64,000 bases of DNA from Cynocephalus volans (Eukaryota > Chordata > Mammalia > Dermoptera > Cynocephalidae): the NCBI RefSeq assembly GCF_027409185.1, contig NC_084462.1, positions 21,799,577 through 21,863,576 of the forward strand. The letters are read 5' to 3'. Positions 23,717 to 36,162 of the stretch are shown piece after piece. Numbering within the stretch: the first letter of the stretch is position 1; each line of letters starts with the position of its first letter. Below the pieces are notes generated by a model. It worked only from the letters and a program-made list of their open reading frames with translations. It had not been told where the DNA came from and ran no database searches. The position numbers were made by a program, and so were the translations under genes.

Positions 23717-24929
23717 AAAGTGGTATTCCATTCCTGAATCTCACTGTCTGCTGTGTACTTTTTATAAATCCTGTAATTATCTTGTGGATAGCATCATTAT
23801 ACTGCAGTGTAAATTATGTATATTAAGTGTTAATTTGTTAGACTTAAACTCTAGCACAAATTTTTAATATATTAGGTACTCCCCCAATGGGAGGTGGCTC
23901 AGAGTTCTGGTGAGCTGCCCCTGAGTCTGACAGCTTTAGACAGATGATGTAGAAGGCAACAAAAGGTGAAGACTTCACACAAAGGCATTTAAAAGGACAG
24001 CCAATACAACATTATGCAGATAATGTTGGCTATCATTCTTTGATTGACAGAGAACTAAGGAGAGTCAAATGACTTTTAACTTACTTGGTCTCATATTTGC
24101 CTAAGGCTGGATTAAAGTAATGCAACCACAAGAGGGATTCAAGTCAAGCAAGGGTGATCATAGAGACCTTGCGGAAGGTATCCTATGGCAAGACTACTGG
24201 AGTGCTGGCAAAAGTCAACTAATGGGCTCTCTGGGGAAGCAGAGCACTGATCAGCAGCGTTTGCTAATTTCTATAATGTAGATACTCACACTGTGGCTTA
24301 TTGTAAGCTACAGACATGATGTTACTGAACTTGGAGTGGGGACGAAGTACAGTTATAATTTCCACCATACAGAAACGATAGATGTTAACTACCTCTAGAC
24401 CATACATAACAGTGAAGACCTGGCAAAAGATCCTAAGGCACTGATAAAGAATCAGAGAATTTTTTTGAGCTCATATGTATGACTGTGGCTTGAGAAAACA
24501 CCACCAAGTTGCCTTCGGAAGTGCTTTCCAAAGTGACATCTGGATTTTAGCATTTCTATAATCACAGAAAAATGAAAAACAAAAGGGAGAAAAGGGGACA
24601 GCCCCTTAATCAGCACATCAGTTTTTCTATTGGTTACACAGCATCATATAGGCTTATGATTGGTTGTATGCTAGGTACAGATGTACGGCGAAGGGTCATA
24701 AGATACGTTTTCAGCATTCCTAAATTAATGCAACTTCTTTAGGCACTGATAAGTCTGCTTTTAGGTTAAAATAGTCTTATGATAACAGTTCCAGAATGTG
24801 TGGAGGTGGCTGTCACCGATCCAGATTTCCTCAAGGCTTTTAGGAATTTAGCTGACGTCAGTCAGAGCAGATTTCTGGTTTATCAACAATAAAATAATTA
24901 GGAATCAATGACTTTTTAGTGTTTATTAC
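23717..24929. other. Intergenic, no gene seen
   Basis: AT-rich, few open frames, no recognisable gene; edges of the next L1 begin at about 24930. Confidence 0.35.
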
Positions 24930-27900
24930 CTTTTTTAAAAAAATAACAACTTTACTGAGATACAATTCACAAACTATAAAATTCCCCCCTTTAAAGTTGG
25001 TTTTAGTATAGTCACAGAGTTGTGAGACCATCACCATTATTTAATTTTAGAATATTTTCATCAGTCCAAAAAAGAAACTCTGTAAGAAGTCACTCTTTAT
25101 TCTTTCCCCCACTAAGCCTCTGACAACCACTAATCTTTCTGTCTCTATAAATTTGCCTATTCTAGAAAATTCGTAGAAATGAAACCATACAATATGTGGT
25201 CTTTTACGACTGGTTTCTTTCATTTACCATCACATTTTCAAGGTTCCTTCACGTTGCAGCATGTGTCAGCATGTTATTTCTTCTATTGTTAGATAATATT
25301 CCATTGTATGGTTATACCACATTATATTAATCCATCCATCAGTTGATGGTCATTTGGGTTGTTTTTGCTTTTTCCTATAATGAAAAATGCTCCCATGAAC
25401 ATTCACGTACAAGTATTTGTCTAGATGTCTGTTTTCATTTCTCTTGGGTGAAAGCCTAGGAATAAAATTGCTGGACCATATGGTGACTCTATGTTTAACA
25501 TTTTGAGGAACTGCCTGTTTATCAATGCAGCTGCACCATTTTATATTCTGACAAGCAATGAATGAGGGTTTCTATTTCTCCACATTTGTACTAACATTCG
25601 TTATTGTCTGTCTTTTCAATTATACCTATCCTGGTGGGTGTGAAGTGGTATCTCATTATGATTTTAATTTGCATTTCCCTAATGGCTAATGATGTCAAAC
25701 ATCTTTTCATATGTGTATTGCTATTTGTATATCTTCTTTGGAGAAATGTCTATTCAGATCCTTTGCCCATTTTAAAATTAAGTTATTTATCTTATTATTG
25801 AGTTAAAAGAGTTCTTTATATATTTGGACATAAGTCCCTAAGCAGATATGTGATTTGAAAATATTATCTCCCATTCTGTGGATTGTCTTCTCATGTGTGT
25901 TCTACGAAACACACAAGTCTCTAATTTTGATGAAGCACAATCTTTTTTGTTTTTTGGTTGGTGGTGTTTTGGGTTTGTTGCTTGCACCTATGGTGTTCTA
26001 TTTACAAAAACACTGCCTAAGCCAAGGTCATGAAGAGTTATGCCTGTTTTCTTCTGAGTTTCATAGTTTTAGCTCTTACATTTAGGACGTTTTGAGTAAA
26101 TTTTTTTATATAATGTGAAATAGGAGTTCATCCTCATTCTTTCCGTATGAATTGTCCTAGCACCGTTTCTATCGAATTGTCTTGACATCTTTGTTAAAAA
26201 TGAATTGACAGTAAATGTGAGGGTTTATTTTTGAACTATCAGTTCTATTCCACTGATGTATATGTCTATCATGACTATCCTTATGCTGGTACCACACTGT
26301 TTTCATTATTGTAGCTTTCTAGTAAATTTCGAAATCAGAAAGTGTGAGTCCTCCAACTTTGTTCTTTTTCAGTATTGTTTTGGCTATTCTGGATCTTTTG
26401 AAATTTCATATAAATTTAGGCTTTTAACTTCTGCCAAAAGGCAGCTGGAATTTTGATAGGGATTACATTCAGTCTGTAGATCAATTTGGGGAGTATTACT
26501 ATCTCCACATCATTAAGTCTTTTAATACATCAGATGTAGTACCTTTCCATTTATTTAGATTGTTTTTAATTTCTTCCAGTAATATTTTCTAGTGTTCAGA
26601 GTATAAATTATTCCTAAAAATTTTGTTAAATTTATTCCTAATTATTTTATACTGTTTGATGATATTATAAATAAATTGTTTTCTTAATTTCTTTTTGGAT
26701 TGCTCATTGGTAATGTATAGATATAGTTAATTTTTGTATGTTGAGCTGAATCTTGCAAGCTTGCTAAACTTATTTATTAGTTCTAATAGTATTTTAGTGG
26801 AGTCCTTAGGATTTTCTATATACTAGAGGGTGTTATCTGCAAATAGAGGTAGTTTTAATTTTCCCTTTCAAATCTAGATACCTTTTATTTCTTTTTTCTG
26901 ACTAGTTGCCTGGCTATAATCTCCAATACAATGTTGAACAGAGGTAACAGGAGCAGATATCCTTGCTCTGTTCCTAATCTTAGAAGAAAAACATTCAGTC
27001 TTTTCTCATAATGCCAGCTGTGGGTTTTTCATAGATACCCTTTGTCATGTTAGGGAAATTCCCTTCTATTCCTATTTTGTTGAGTGTTTTTTATCATGAA
27101 AGGGTGTTGAATTTTGTCAAATACTTTTTCTGTGCTAATTGAGATGACTGATCATGTGTTTTTTGTCCTTTAGTCTACTAATAGGATATATTTTTACATT
27201 GATTTTCATATGTTAAACAAAGTTTGCATTCCTGAGACAAATATCACTTGGTCATAGTATATAATCCTTTTTACATGCTTCTAGAATCTGTTGTCAAATA
27301 TTTTGTAGAGGATTTTTGCATCTATATCAATAAGGGATATTGGTATATAATTTTCTTGTGCTATCCTTATCTGGTTTTGGTATCAAGGTAATACTGGCTT
27401 CATTGAATGACATAGGATTCCTCTCCTATTTTTTAGAAAAGTTTGTGAAGGACTGCTGTTATTCTTCTTCACGTGTTTTGTAGTATCCCCTAGTAAAGCT
27501 ATCTGTGCCTTTGATTTTCTTTGTGGAAAATTTTGTAATTACTAATTCCATCTCTTTACTTTTTATAGGTCAATTCATTTTCATTTTTTTTCTCACCACC
27601 ATCATCATCTAATATAGGTCTATTCAAATTTTCTATTTCTTTTTGAGTCAGTTTCAGTAGTTTGTGTCTTTCTAGGAATTTGTCTATTTCATCTAGGTTA
27701 TCTAATTTGTTGGCATACAGTTGTTCATAGTATTCCCTATAATCCTTTTTATTTCTGCAAGTTTGGCAATGATATCCCGTTTTGTTTCTTATTTTAGTAA
27801 TTTGAGGCTTCTCTTCTTTTTTCTTGGCCAGTCTAGCTAAAAGTTTGTTACTTTTGTAAATCTTTTCAAAAAATCAATTTTTGGTTGTGTTGATTTTTCT

Positions 27901-30880
27901 CTATTGTTTACAGATCATGTATTTATTTATTTCTGCTCTAATCTTCAGCATTTACTTCCTTCTGCTGGCTGTAAGTTGAGTTTGGTCTTCTTTTACTAAT
28001 TTCTTTAGGTAATATTAGGTTACTGATTTGAGATCTTTTATAATTTAGGTGATTATGGCTATATATTTCTCACTAAGCACTGCTTTAGCTGCATCCCACA
28101 AATTTCAGTATGTTGTATTTTCATTTTTGTTCATCTCAAATTATTTCCCTATTTCCTTTTTATTGATTCCTTGACCTATTTGTTAAGAGCGTATTGCTCA
28201 ATTTCCACATATTTGTGAATTTCCCAAATTTCCTTCTATTACACATTTCTAATTTCATTCCACTATGGTCAGTGAACATATTTTTTTAGATTTCAATACG
28301 TTTACATGTTTTGAGGCTTTTAAAATGGCCCAACATGTGATCTATTCCAGAGAATGTTCCATGTGTATTTGAGAAGAACATATATTCTGCTGTTCTTAGA
28401 TAGAGTGTACTATAGACCTCTGTCAGGTCTAACTGACTTACAGTGTTGTTCAAGTCTGCGATATCCATCCTTCTTGATCTTCTTGCTAGTTGTTCTATTA
28501 CTAAAAGTGGGGTATTGAAGTCTAAACTATTATTTTTGAATTGTCAATTTCTTCCTTCAATTCTGTCAGTTTTTGGTTCATGTATTTTGGGGTTTTGTGA
28601 TTAGGTGCATATTTGTACACAATTATTATATCTTCCTAACGAATTGACACTTTTATCATTATAAAATGTCCTTCTTTATCTCTAGTAATATTTTTTACTG
28701 TTGTCTCTAATTCTATTGTCAGATATTACCATAGCCACTCCATCTCTCTTTGGGATGCTATTTGCATGGCATGTGTTTTCTTTTCTTTTATTTTAAACCT
28801 ATTTATGCCTTTGAATCTAAAGGATCTCTCTAGTAGATAGCATATAGTTGGATCATGTTTTTTCTACATATTCTGCCAATTTCTGCCTTTTGATTGAAAT
28901 AATTAGTCCATTTACATTTAATGTAATTGTAAATAAAATGGAATTATGTCTGTTATTTTGCTATGTATTTTCCATATGTTTTATTCCTCTATTCCTCCAT
29001 TATTGCCTACTTTTGTGTTAAGGAGATATTCTTTAGTGTACAAGTTTAATTTACTTGTTACTTGTTCTTGAATATATTTTTAAAATTTTCTTAATGGTTT
29101 CTCTGAAGATTATAGCTAACATAACACCTTAAAACAATCTAGATAAGATTAATACCAACTTAATTTAAATAGCATACAAAAACTTTGTTCTGATTTAGTT
29201 CTCTGCCCAATTCCCTCCTTTGTGCTATTACTGTCATACAAATCTTTATACATTATAAACCCATCTATACAGTTTTATAATTATTGCTTTATGTAGTTGT
29301 CTTTTAAATCAGATAGGGGAATAAAAGAATGACAAACAAAATTACATTTATACTTACATTATATTTAGCTATATATTTCCTTTTCCTGGTACTTTTTATT
29401 TCTTTACATGGATTTGAGTTTCTGTCTAGTGATTTTTTATTTCAGTCTAAAGAATTCCCCTTAGTATCTGTTGTAGGGAAGGTCTGCAAGCAACAGATTT
29501 GCTCCATTTTCATTTATCTGGAAATGTCTTAATTTCTCCTTTATTTTAAAGTTTTGCTGGACATACAATTTTTTTGATAGTCTTTATCTTTCAGTGCTTG
29601 ATATGTCAGGACTTTATATTTGTTATCCCATTGTCTTCTGGCCTGCGTGGTCATGGTTTCTTTTTTTATTATTATTTCTTAAAATCTTATTTTATTTTAC
29701 TTAAAAAAATTTTTGTTGGCTTCCATGGTTTCTGATGAGAAGTCAGCTGTTAATCTTATTGAGAATTTCTGTATATGATGAGTTTCTTTTTCATGCTGAT
29801 TTCTAGATTCTCTCTTTGTCTTTTGACAGTTTAACTATGATGTGGCCAGGTGTGGATCTCTTTGAGTTTATTTTACTTGCAGTTCTTTGAGCTTCTTGGG
29901 TGTGTAGCCTAATATTTATCATCCAATTTGGTATATTTTCAGTCATTTTTTCTTCAAATATCCTTTCTTGCCCTTTCTCTCCTCTCCTTCTGGTCTTCCA
30001 TTTTGTGTATTTTGGTATGCTCAGTGGTGTCCCAGAGATATCTGAGGCTCTGTTCTTTTTACTTTTAAAATAAGCTACTTATTTTATAATAGTTATAGAT
30101 TTCTAGAAAAGTTGTGAAGATAGTACAGAGAATTCCCATATACCTCACAGCCAGATTTCCCTTTTATTAATATCTTACTTTAGTATGGTACATTTGTTAC
30201 AACTAATGAATAAATATTAATACATTATTATAACTAAAGTTCATACTTTATTCAGATTTCCTTAGCTCTCACCTAAGGTACTTTTTCTGTTCCAGGATCC
30301 TATCCAGGATACCTCGTTATATTTAGTCATCATGTCTCATTAGACTCCTGTTAGCCATGACAGTTTCCCAGATTTTCTTTCTTTTTAATGATCTTGACAT
30401 TTTTGAAGACTACTGGTCGGGTATTTTGTAAATTTCTCTCAACTGGGATTTGTCTAATTAGATTGGTGGTGTTTGCTTTAGTGATAAAGACCACAGCTCC
30501 TCACATCATGTCAAGAGTACATAGTATCAACATGACTTAACACTGTTGATACAGACATTGATTATCTGGCTGAGGTAGTGTTTGTCAGGTTTCTCTATGC
30601 TATGATAAAGCTACTCTTTTTTCCCCCATACTTTGTCGATTTTTCTTCATTCTGTTTTCTTTCTGCTCTTCAGACTGGATTATCTCAATTGACCTATTTT
30701 CAAGTTTGTTGATACTTTCTCCTGTTGGCTCAATTCTGCAGTTGAGCTTCTAGTGAGTTTTTAATTTCAGTTATTGTACTTTTCAACTCTAGAAATTCTA
30801 TTTGTTTTTTTTAATAATTGCTATCTCTTGGTCAATATTCTGTATTTTTTTAGTAGTTTGCACAGATAATAAACTTACTT
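24930..30880 (-). repeat. Long decayed L1, antisense
   Basis: The plus strand is the reverse complement of a nearly full-length old L1: 3' UTR (AACAACTTTACTGAGATACA), ORF2 3' end ('GATTTTAATTTGCATTTCCCT', 'TTGCTGGACCATATGGTG'), ORF2 body ('GATCAATTTGGGGAGTATTACTATC', 'TGTTGAGTGTTTTTTATCATGAAAGGGTGTTGAATTTTGTCAA'), and 5' region text ('GTTTCTGATGAGAAGTCAGCTGTTAATCTTATTGAG', 'TTTTCAACTCTAGAAATTCTATTTG'). About 30063-30610 carries a second L1 3'-UTR-type segment ('TTCTAGAAAAGTTGTGAAGATAGTACAGAGAATTCCC'), so at least one element is nested. The longest minus-strand frame is only about 60 codons; no active reverse transcriptase remains. Confidence 0.85.
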
Positions 30881-30965
30881 CTTTCCTTAAATGGACAATT
30901 CAATGGTTTTTCGTATATTTACAGGTATGCACAACCATCACAACAATCAATTTTGGAACAGTTTT

Positions 30966-31682
30966 GGTTTTCCTCAGATGCCACAAGGTGCTCGATCCTC
31001 TAGAGGAGGCTAAGGCTTCATTGGGGTGAAGCCCTCATTTCATTAGGTGACTAGCACCACACCTGGCAGCACTAGTCCTGCACTTGCCTGGACTGTGGCC
31101 TCCGTCTCCAAGCTCACCTGCATCTACTTGGCTCTCATTCCGCATGACAATGAGGTAACTGTCAGGGAGGATAAGATCAATGCCCTCATTAAAGCAGCTG
31201 GTATAAATGTTGAACCTTTTTGGCCTGGCTTGTTTTCAAAGGCCATGGCCAATGTCAACTTTAGGAGACTCATCTGCAATGTAGGGGCTGGTGGACCTGC
31301 TCCAGCAGCTGGTGCTGCACCAGTAGGAGGTCCTGCCCCCTCCTCCACCACTGCCCCAGCTGAGGAGAAGCAGGTGGAAGAAAAGAAAGAAAAATCTGGG
31401 GCCGGCCCGTGGCTCACTCGGGAGAGTGTGGTGCTGAGAACACCAAGGCCCCGGGTTCGGATCCCATATACGGATGGCCGGTTCGCTCACTGGCTGAGCG
31501 TGGTGCTCACAACACCAAGTCAAGGGTTAAGATCCCCTTACCGGTCATCTTTAAAAAAAAAAAAAAAAGAAAGAAAAATCTGAGGAGTCCGATGATAACA
31601 TAGGCTTTGGTCTTTTTGACTAAACTTCTTTTATAACACATTCAATAAAAAAGCTGAACTTTATGCTGCAAAAACAATTTTT
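30966..31682 (+). pseudogene. RPLP1: RPLP1 processed pseudogene, split by a SINE
   Basis: Intronless copy of the mRNA for acidic ribosomal protein P1, the stalk protein of the large ribosomal subunit. It includes 5' UTR (AAGGTGCTCGATCCTCTAGA region), the coding region from the start-equivalent codon at 31095 to TAA at 31621-31623, and the 3' UTR with AATAAA at about 31642. Recognisable protein pieces: EDKINALIKAAG, VEPFWPGLFSKA, VGAGGPAPAAGAAP and the C-terminal GFGLFD tail. Defects: the start ATG has become GTG (31095), and a dimeric SINE interrupts the 3' part of the coding region between the PAEEKQVEEKKEKS stretch and the acidic tail. The conserved terminal SDDDMGFGLFD-type tail reads SDDNIGFGLFD. 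L1-like sequence flanks both sides (CAATTTTGGAACA before, CAATTTTTTAAGAACA after), consistent with a target duplication. An open frame of 178 codons starting at 31047 runs through P1 into the SINE and is not a real gene. Confidence 0.93.
31399..31566 (+). repeat. tRNA-derived SINE, dimer, inside RPLP1 pseudogene
   Basis: GGGCCGGCCCGTGGCTCACT head, TATACGGATGGCCGGTTCGC at the unit junction, CCCCTTACCGGTCATCTTT and an A-tail. Flanked by a perfect 16-bp target duplication AAGAAAGAAAAATCTG (31383-31398 and 31567-31582). The A-rich Lys-codon run of RPLP1 gave a typical L1-endonuclease site. Confidence 0.95.
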
Positions 31683-33019
31683 TAAGAACATTTTCATCAT
31701 CCCCAAAAGAAACCCTATACCTACTGGCAGTCACTCCTCATTTCTTCCCACAACCCCCTCAGCCCTAGGCAATCACTAACCTGCTTTCTGTTTCTATGCA
31801 TTTGCCTACTCTAGTAAATGGAATCATACAATATAGGACTTTTGCCACTGGCTTCTTTCACTTAGCATTATGATTTCAAGGCTCGTCCACGTTGTAGCAT
31901 GTACCAGTACTTCATTCCTTCTTTACTGCTGAATAATATTTTGTTATAAGGATATACCATATTTTGCCCATTCATCAGTTGATGGACATTTGGGTTATTT
32001 CCACCTTTTGGCTATTATGAATAATTTTGCTATGTACATTTGTGGACAAGGTTTCCTATGGACACATTAGGTATTAGGTATAGACCTAGGACTGGAACTG
32101 CTGGGTAATATGGTAACTCTATGTTTGACATTTTAAGAAACTGCCAGACTGTTTTATAAAGCAGCTGCACCATTCTACATTCTCATCAGCAATGTGTGAA
32201 AGTTCCAATTTCTCCACATTCTTACCAACACTCATGTCATGTCTTTTTTATTGGATCTGACATTTTTATTAAAGCTATCCTAGTGCGTATGAAGTGGCAT
32301 TTCTCTCAGGCCTAATGATGTTGAACATCTTTTAATTTGTTTATTGCATATCTTTTAAAAAAGAAATGTGTGTTTATATCCTTTTGATCAGTTTTTAATA
32401 GGGTTATTTCAATTGGGTTATTTGTCCTCTTGTCATTGAGTTGTAAGAGTTCTTCATATATTCTGGATGCAACTATCTTCTTAGACATATGATTTGCAAA
32501 TATTTCCTCCCATTTTTGGGGTTGTCTTTTTACTGTTATTGTGGTACTCTTTGAAGTACAAAAGTTTTTACTTTGATGAAGCCAAATTTACCTATTTTTC
32601 TTTGTTTACTTGTGCTTATAATGTCCTCTATCTGAAACTATCACCTAATCCAAGGTCATAAACTTTTATGCCTATATTTTCTTCTAAGAGTTTCATAGTT
32701 TCAGTTCTTACATTAGGTTCTTGATCCATTTTGAGTTAATTTCTGTATATGGTGTTAGGTAGGGGTCCACCATCATTCTTTTGCATGTGACTATCCACTG
32801 TCCTTGCACCATTTGTTAAAAACTATTGACAGCCTTGTTGGAAATCAATTGACTGCAAATGTTAAGATTTATTTCTAGACTCCCAAATCTATTGTTTGAG
32901 CTAGAGATGCCAGTGCCACACTGTTTTGATTACTACAGTTATGTAGTACAATTTGAAATCAGGAAGTGTCAGTCCTCCAACTTGGTTCTTTTTTTTTTTT
33001 TTTTTTTTGAGATTATTTT

Positions 33020-33088
33020 GACTAATCTGGGTCCCTTGAATTTCCATATGAATAGACTAATCTGGGTCCCTGAATTTCCATATGAATA
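33020..33088 (+). repeat. 34-35 bp tandem duplication within L1
   Basis: GACTAATCTGGGTCCCTTGA... at 33020-33054 is repeated at 33055-33088 with one base deleted (CCCTTGAA versus CCCTGAA). The unit corresponds to one segment of the host L1, so this is a local duplication after insertion. Next to a poly-T run at 32991-33008. Confidence 0.85.
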
Positions 33089-33155
33089 TTAGGATCAGCT
33101 TCTCAATTTCTGAAAAGAAGCCAGATGAAATTTTGATGGGATTGTAACAGATCTT

Positions 33156-33600
<445 letters not shown>

Positions 33601-33775
33601 AGGAGGAGTGTGAGGGATTGTGGGAGAGGGAGAGCCAACATTGCAAATACAACTTCCAGGTTGCCTGCATCAGATCTTTAGATCAATTTGGGGAGTATTG
33701 CCTTAACAATATTAAGTCTTCTGAGCCACAAACATTGAATGTCATTCCATTTATTGAGGTCTTTTTGATTGCCGT

Positions 33776-34854
33776 TCAACCGACCTATAATCCTTTAGAC
33801 ATACAGTTTGCCATTGTTCTTGCTGTTTTTCATTCTGGAAGTGCTCCTCCTCATTACCTCTGTTTTTAATATAATTTATTTAATTCTAAATTTATATAAT
33901 TTGATTTTTAACATTGGCTCTGTGTAACAACTGGCATGCAAAATTCTTGAAGATTTAACAACTGACTTTCATGAGCTGGCACGAGCCAGCTCCAGCACCC
34001 CTCTGACAGGACCCTCCTGGATGCACCGTCTGATCCAGCTGAGCTCTGCAAACCTTTAGAGTGTGTGCTGGGTGCCAGACCTCCAGAGGTGCAACTCATT
34101 CAGTACTAACGCCATATCCTTCAGTATCCAGCCCTTAGCCAGAGTTTGCTGGCAGGAGAGACACTGCCTACAGGGTCTTCCAAGTGATGGTGTAGCATGG
34201 AGAAAAGCTCAGAAAAGGCTAAGCACATGTGAGAACGGCTATAGGAACAAACACATTGTTTCTAATCTTAGGGATCTAATCCCAAATTGTGCTAACTAAA
34301 CAAAGCCAACAGGTTTTTGTTTGTTTTATAAAATCTCTGCTTGGAAGTCTTCAAGAGAAGTATGGGGAAAAGGTATAAATTGGTGCGGTGGGTGGTGGGG
34401 TAAAGGTTTCCATTAGACACCCTCGAAGGAATGTGTACCTGAACCCCTGCTCTGTGAAAGAAAAAAAGTTTTGTGGTTTTTTTTTTTTTTCCACTTTTAG
34501 GCTTACTCAGTAACAAAACCTGCTTGGGGTTGTAGTCTGACGTGTTGGGATATACCTTAATTATGATTAACTACCACAAGGATTATGAGGCAGGGCCTTT
34601 GTCGTGCTGACACAGCTGCAAGCAGTCACAGAGTCTCCTCCCAGTACATAGCGTGAGCATTCTCTGGCTTCCTTGAACTCAAAGTCCAGAGCTTCCTGGT
34701 AGAAGTAGTAGCACAACAGGATGATTGTGTCTCCTCTCTAGACCTTTGCCTTCTTTCCCTACCCCACGTAGATCGTCACAGCAGAAGGCTGTGGATGTTT
34801 TAACTCAGCATTTCATGTTCCAGCTAATTGCTTCCTTAGGTGTTTATTGGCTTG
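33776..34854. other. Intergenic, no gene seen
   Basis: No supported gene. AT-rich tail of the L1 block at 33840-33910, then single-copy looking sequence. Short poly-T at 34479. Confidence 0.35.
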
Positions 34855-34925
34855 CCTCAGTCATTTAACAAATGTTTCCTGGGCATTGTTTATGTGTCCA
34901 GTACTGGATTAAAACTACAGACAGC
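34855..34925 (-). repeat. LINE-2 3' end remnant
   Basis: CAGTCATTTAACAAATGTTT then GGCATTGTTTATGTGTCCAG: antisense L2 terminus, strongly diverged. Confidence 0.5.
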
Positions 34926-35130
34926 TGGCATTTAAGATAGATATCAGGGGAGTATGGAGAATTGGGGAGCTCCCCTGTTGCCAATTGGTAAAGTCCCATC
35001 TGATAAGATTCAAATCAGGTCCTCTCATGCACAAACTGGACTACCACAAGCACTTCTCCAAAAAAGCCTGGCATTTCCCAAACCCTCATGCCTCTGACCA
35101 CTATGTTGCTTGGGAAGTGTTTTCTCTACT

Positions 35131-35227
35131 ATTTTTTTTCTTTTGGCATCTGGTGGGTAAGGGGATTCCAACCGTTGACCTTAATGTTGTAACACCCTGC
35201 TCTAACCAACTGAGCTAACCCGCCAGC
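35131..35227 (-). repeat. tRNA-Ile-derived SINE, monomer
   Basis: T-rich start, GTAAGGGGATTCCAACCGTT, then CTAACCAACTGAGCTAACCC and GCCAGC: antisense monomer. Perfect 10-bp target duplication TTTCTCTACT (35121-35130 and 35228-35237). Confidence 0.9.
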
Positions 35228-35319
35228 TTTCTCTACTCTTTTTGCAGGACTGTGGCCTCACCTCATCCTTTGGTGAGAAGACTGCACCTGGGGGCTGCTC
35301 CTCCCCGGCATCCAGGACA

Positions 35320-35710
35320 AGGACCAGGCACTATTCCTTTACAGAACACCTACCTACTCCGAGGCAGGCCCTGAGCCAGCCCTGGGGACTCCCAACTGAA
35401 TCAGACACAGATGCTGTCTTCAGGGAGCTTAAAAGCACAGAAACAATATAATATGGCAGCTGGGATACATTCAGTACAAGGCCAGGGCAAGGCACTAGGA
35501 AATACTAGTCATTTCTCCTGGGGTTTGGGGAGGGGCTTTTGTGGGTAAACTTATGATGACTTCATCGATGAAGTCATACTCTAGGTGAGTCTTGACATAT
35601 GAAAGGAAGAGTGTCTGCCAGGTGTACAGGAGGGGACAGGAAGGGCAGTCTCGGCAGAGGGATCAGCTAGAGCTCAGAAGCTGAGTCAGTGGTGAGGAGG
35701 GGAGAGGCAT
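35320..35710 (-). repeat. LINE-2 remnant
   Basis: GGCAGGCCCTGAGCCAGCCC, 'GATGCTGTCTTCAGGGAGCTTAAAAGC' and 'GGACAGGAAGGGCAGTCTCGGCAGAGGGATCAGC' follow the antisense L2 order in weak form. Contains the palindrome at 35556-35577. Confidence 0.4.
35556..35577. promoter_or_regulatory. 22-bp perfect palindrome upstream of the LMTK2 promoter
   Basis: Half-site ATGACTTCATC followed immediately by its exact reverse complement, centred on ATCGAT. Each arm holds a TGACTTCA/TGAAGTCA word, one base from CRE/AP-1-type TGACGTCA and TGACTCA sites. It lies about 400 bp upstream of the CpG island. Function is not shown by the sequence. Confidence 0.5.
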
Positions 35711-35953
35711 TTTGTTCTTCAATTGAAATAAAAAGCCCAAAGCTCCTTGATGGCTGATAGGGTGTGTAGATCAACCTAAGGAGAAGAGCCTAAAACGGCT
35801 CTGGCAAGTAAAAAAGGCAGAAGACAAGATAGGCCTATTTTGCATGTTATAAAATACAGAGAAAAAAACCAGGATGATTTTTATAGTCTTTACATTTCCC
35901 CGTATTTTAAAATTTAAAGTGTGTCGGTATTCCCTGTTGTTCATGCACTCGGT

Positions 35954-35971
35954 CTGCAGGGGGCGCACTGG
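35954..35971 (+). promoter_or_regulatory. CTCF-like motif
   Basis: CTGCAGGGGGCGCACTGG contains the CTCF core AGGGGGCGC in good register, at the 5' edge of the CpG island. Match by eye only. Confidence 0.5.
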
Positions 35972-35997
35972 CGGCCGCCTAGCCTCCCTTAGGATGA

Positions 35998-36007
35998 TGG
36001 GCGGGGC
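35998..36007 (+). promoter_or_regulatory. GC box (Sp/KLF site)
   Basis: TGGGCGGGGC is a consensus Sp1-type GC box, 24 bp upstream of the inverted CCAAT box. A second, reverse-oriented GC-rich box CCCGCCCCGC starts at 36061. Confidence 0.6.
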
Positions 36008-36030
36008 CCCCGGGCCGGTGTGGACTAATG

Positions 36031-36037
36031 ATTGGCT
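36031..36037 (-). promoter_or_regulatory. Inverted CCAAT box (NF-Y)
   Basis: ATTGGCT is AGCCAAT on the minus strand, with flanks TGATTGGCTGG that fit NF-Y preference. It lies 40 bp upstream of the CRE/E-box block, usual NF-Y spacing. Confidence 0.6.
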
Positions 36038-36071
36038 GGCCCGACTGTCTAGCACGGCGTCCCGCCCCGCG

Positions 36072-36087
36072 TACGTCACATGACGCA
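36072..36087 (+). promoter_or_regulatory. CRE half-sites around an M-box/E-box
   Basis: TACGTCACATGACGCA combines a CREB/ATF half-site (TACGTCA), a GTCACATGAC E-box of the MITF/TFE type, and a second half-site TGACGCA. The arrangement is nearly symmetric. LMTK2 acts in endosomal recycling, so TFE-type control is conceivable but is inference. Confidence 0.55.
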
Positions 36088-36091
36088 GCCC

Positions 36092-36106
36092 ATCATGGCG
36101 GCGGGA
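36092..36106 (+). promoter_or_regulatory. YY1-type motif at probable 5' UTR start
   Basis: ATCATGGCGGCGGGA carries the ATGGCGGC core of a YY1 element, which in mammalian promoters often lies just downstream of the transcription start. Its ATG also opens the first upstream ORF. Confidence 0.6.
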
Positions 36107-36160
36107 GCGCGGCTGCCCGGGCCCGCGGCTCCGCAGAGTTGCTGCCGTTGCTGCTGTTGA
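36095..36160 (+). other. Upstream ORF 1 in probable LMTK2 5' UTR
   Basis: ATG at 36095 in context ATCATGG (G at +4) opens a 21-residue frame ending TGA at 36158-36160, with a cysteine-rich end (SCCRCCC). It exists in the mRNA only if transcription starts upstream of 36095. If used it would reduce initiation at the main start 306 nt downstream. Confidence 0.45.
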
Positions 36161-36162
36161 GA

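Noticed and set aside
31047-31583. 178-codon frame containing a ribosomal P1-like protein
   Set aside because: The first part is 5' UTR read through a lost start codon and the end is SINE sequence; it is a processed pseudogene.
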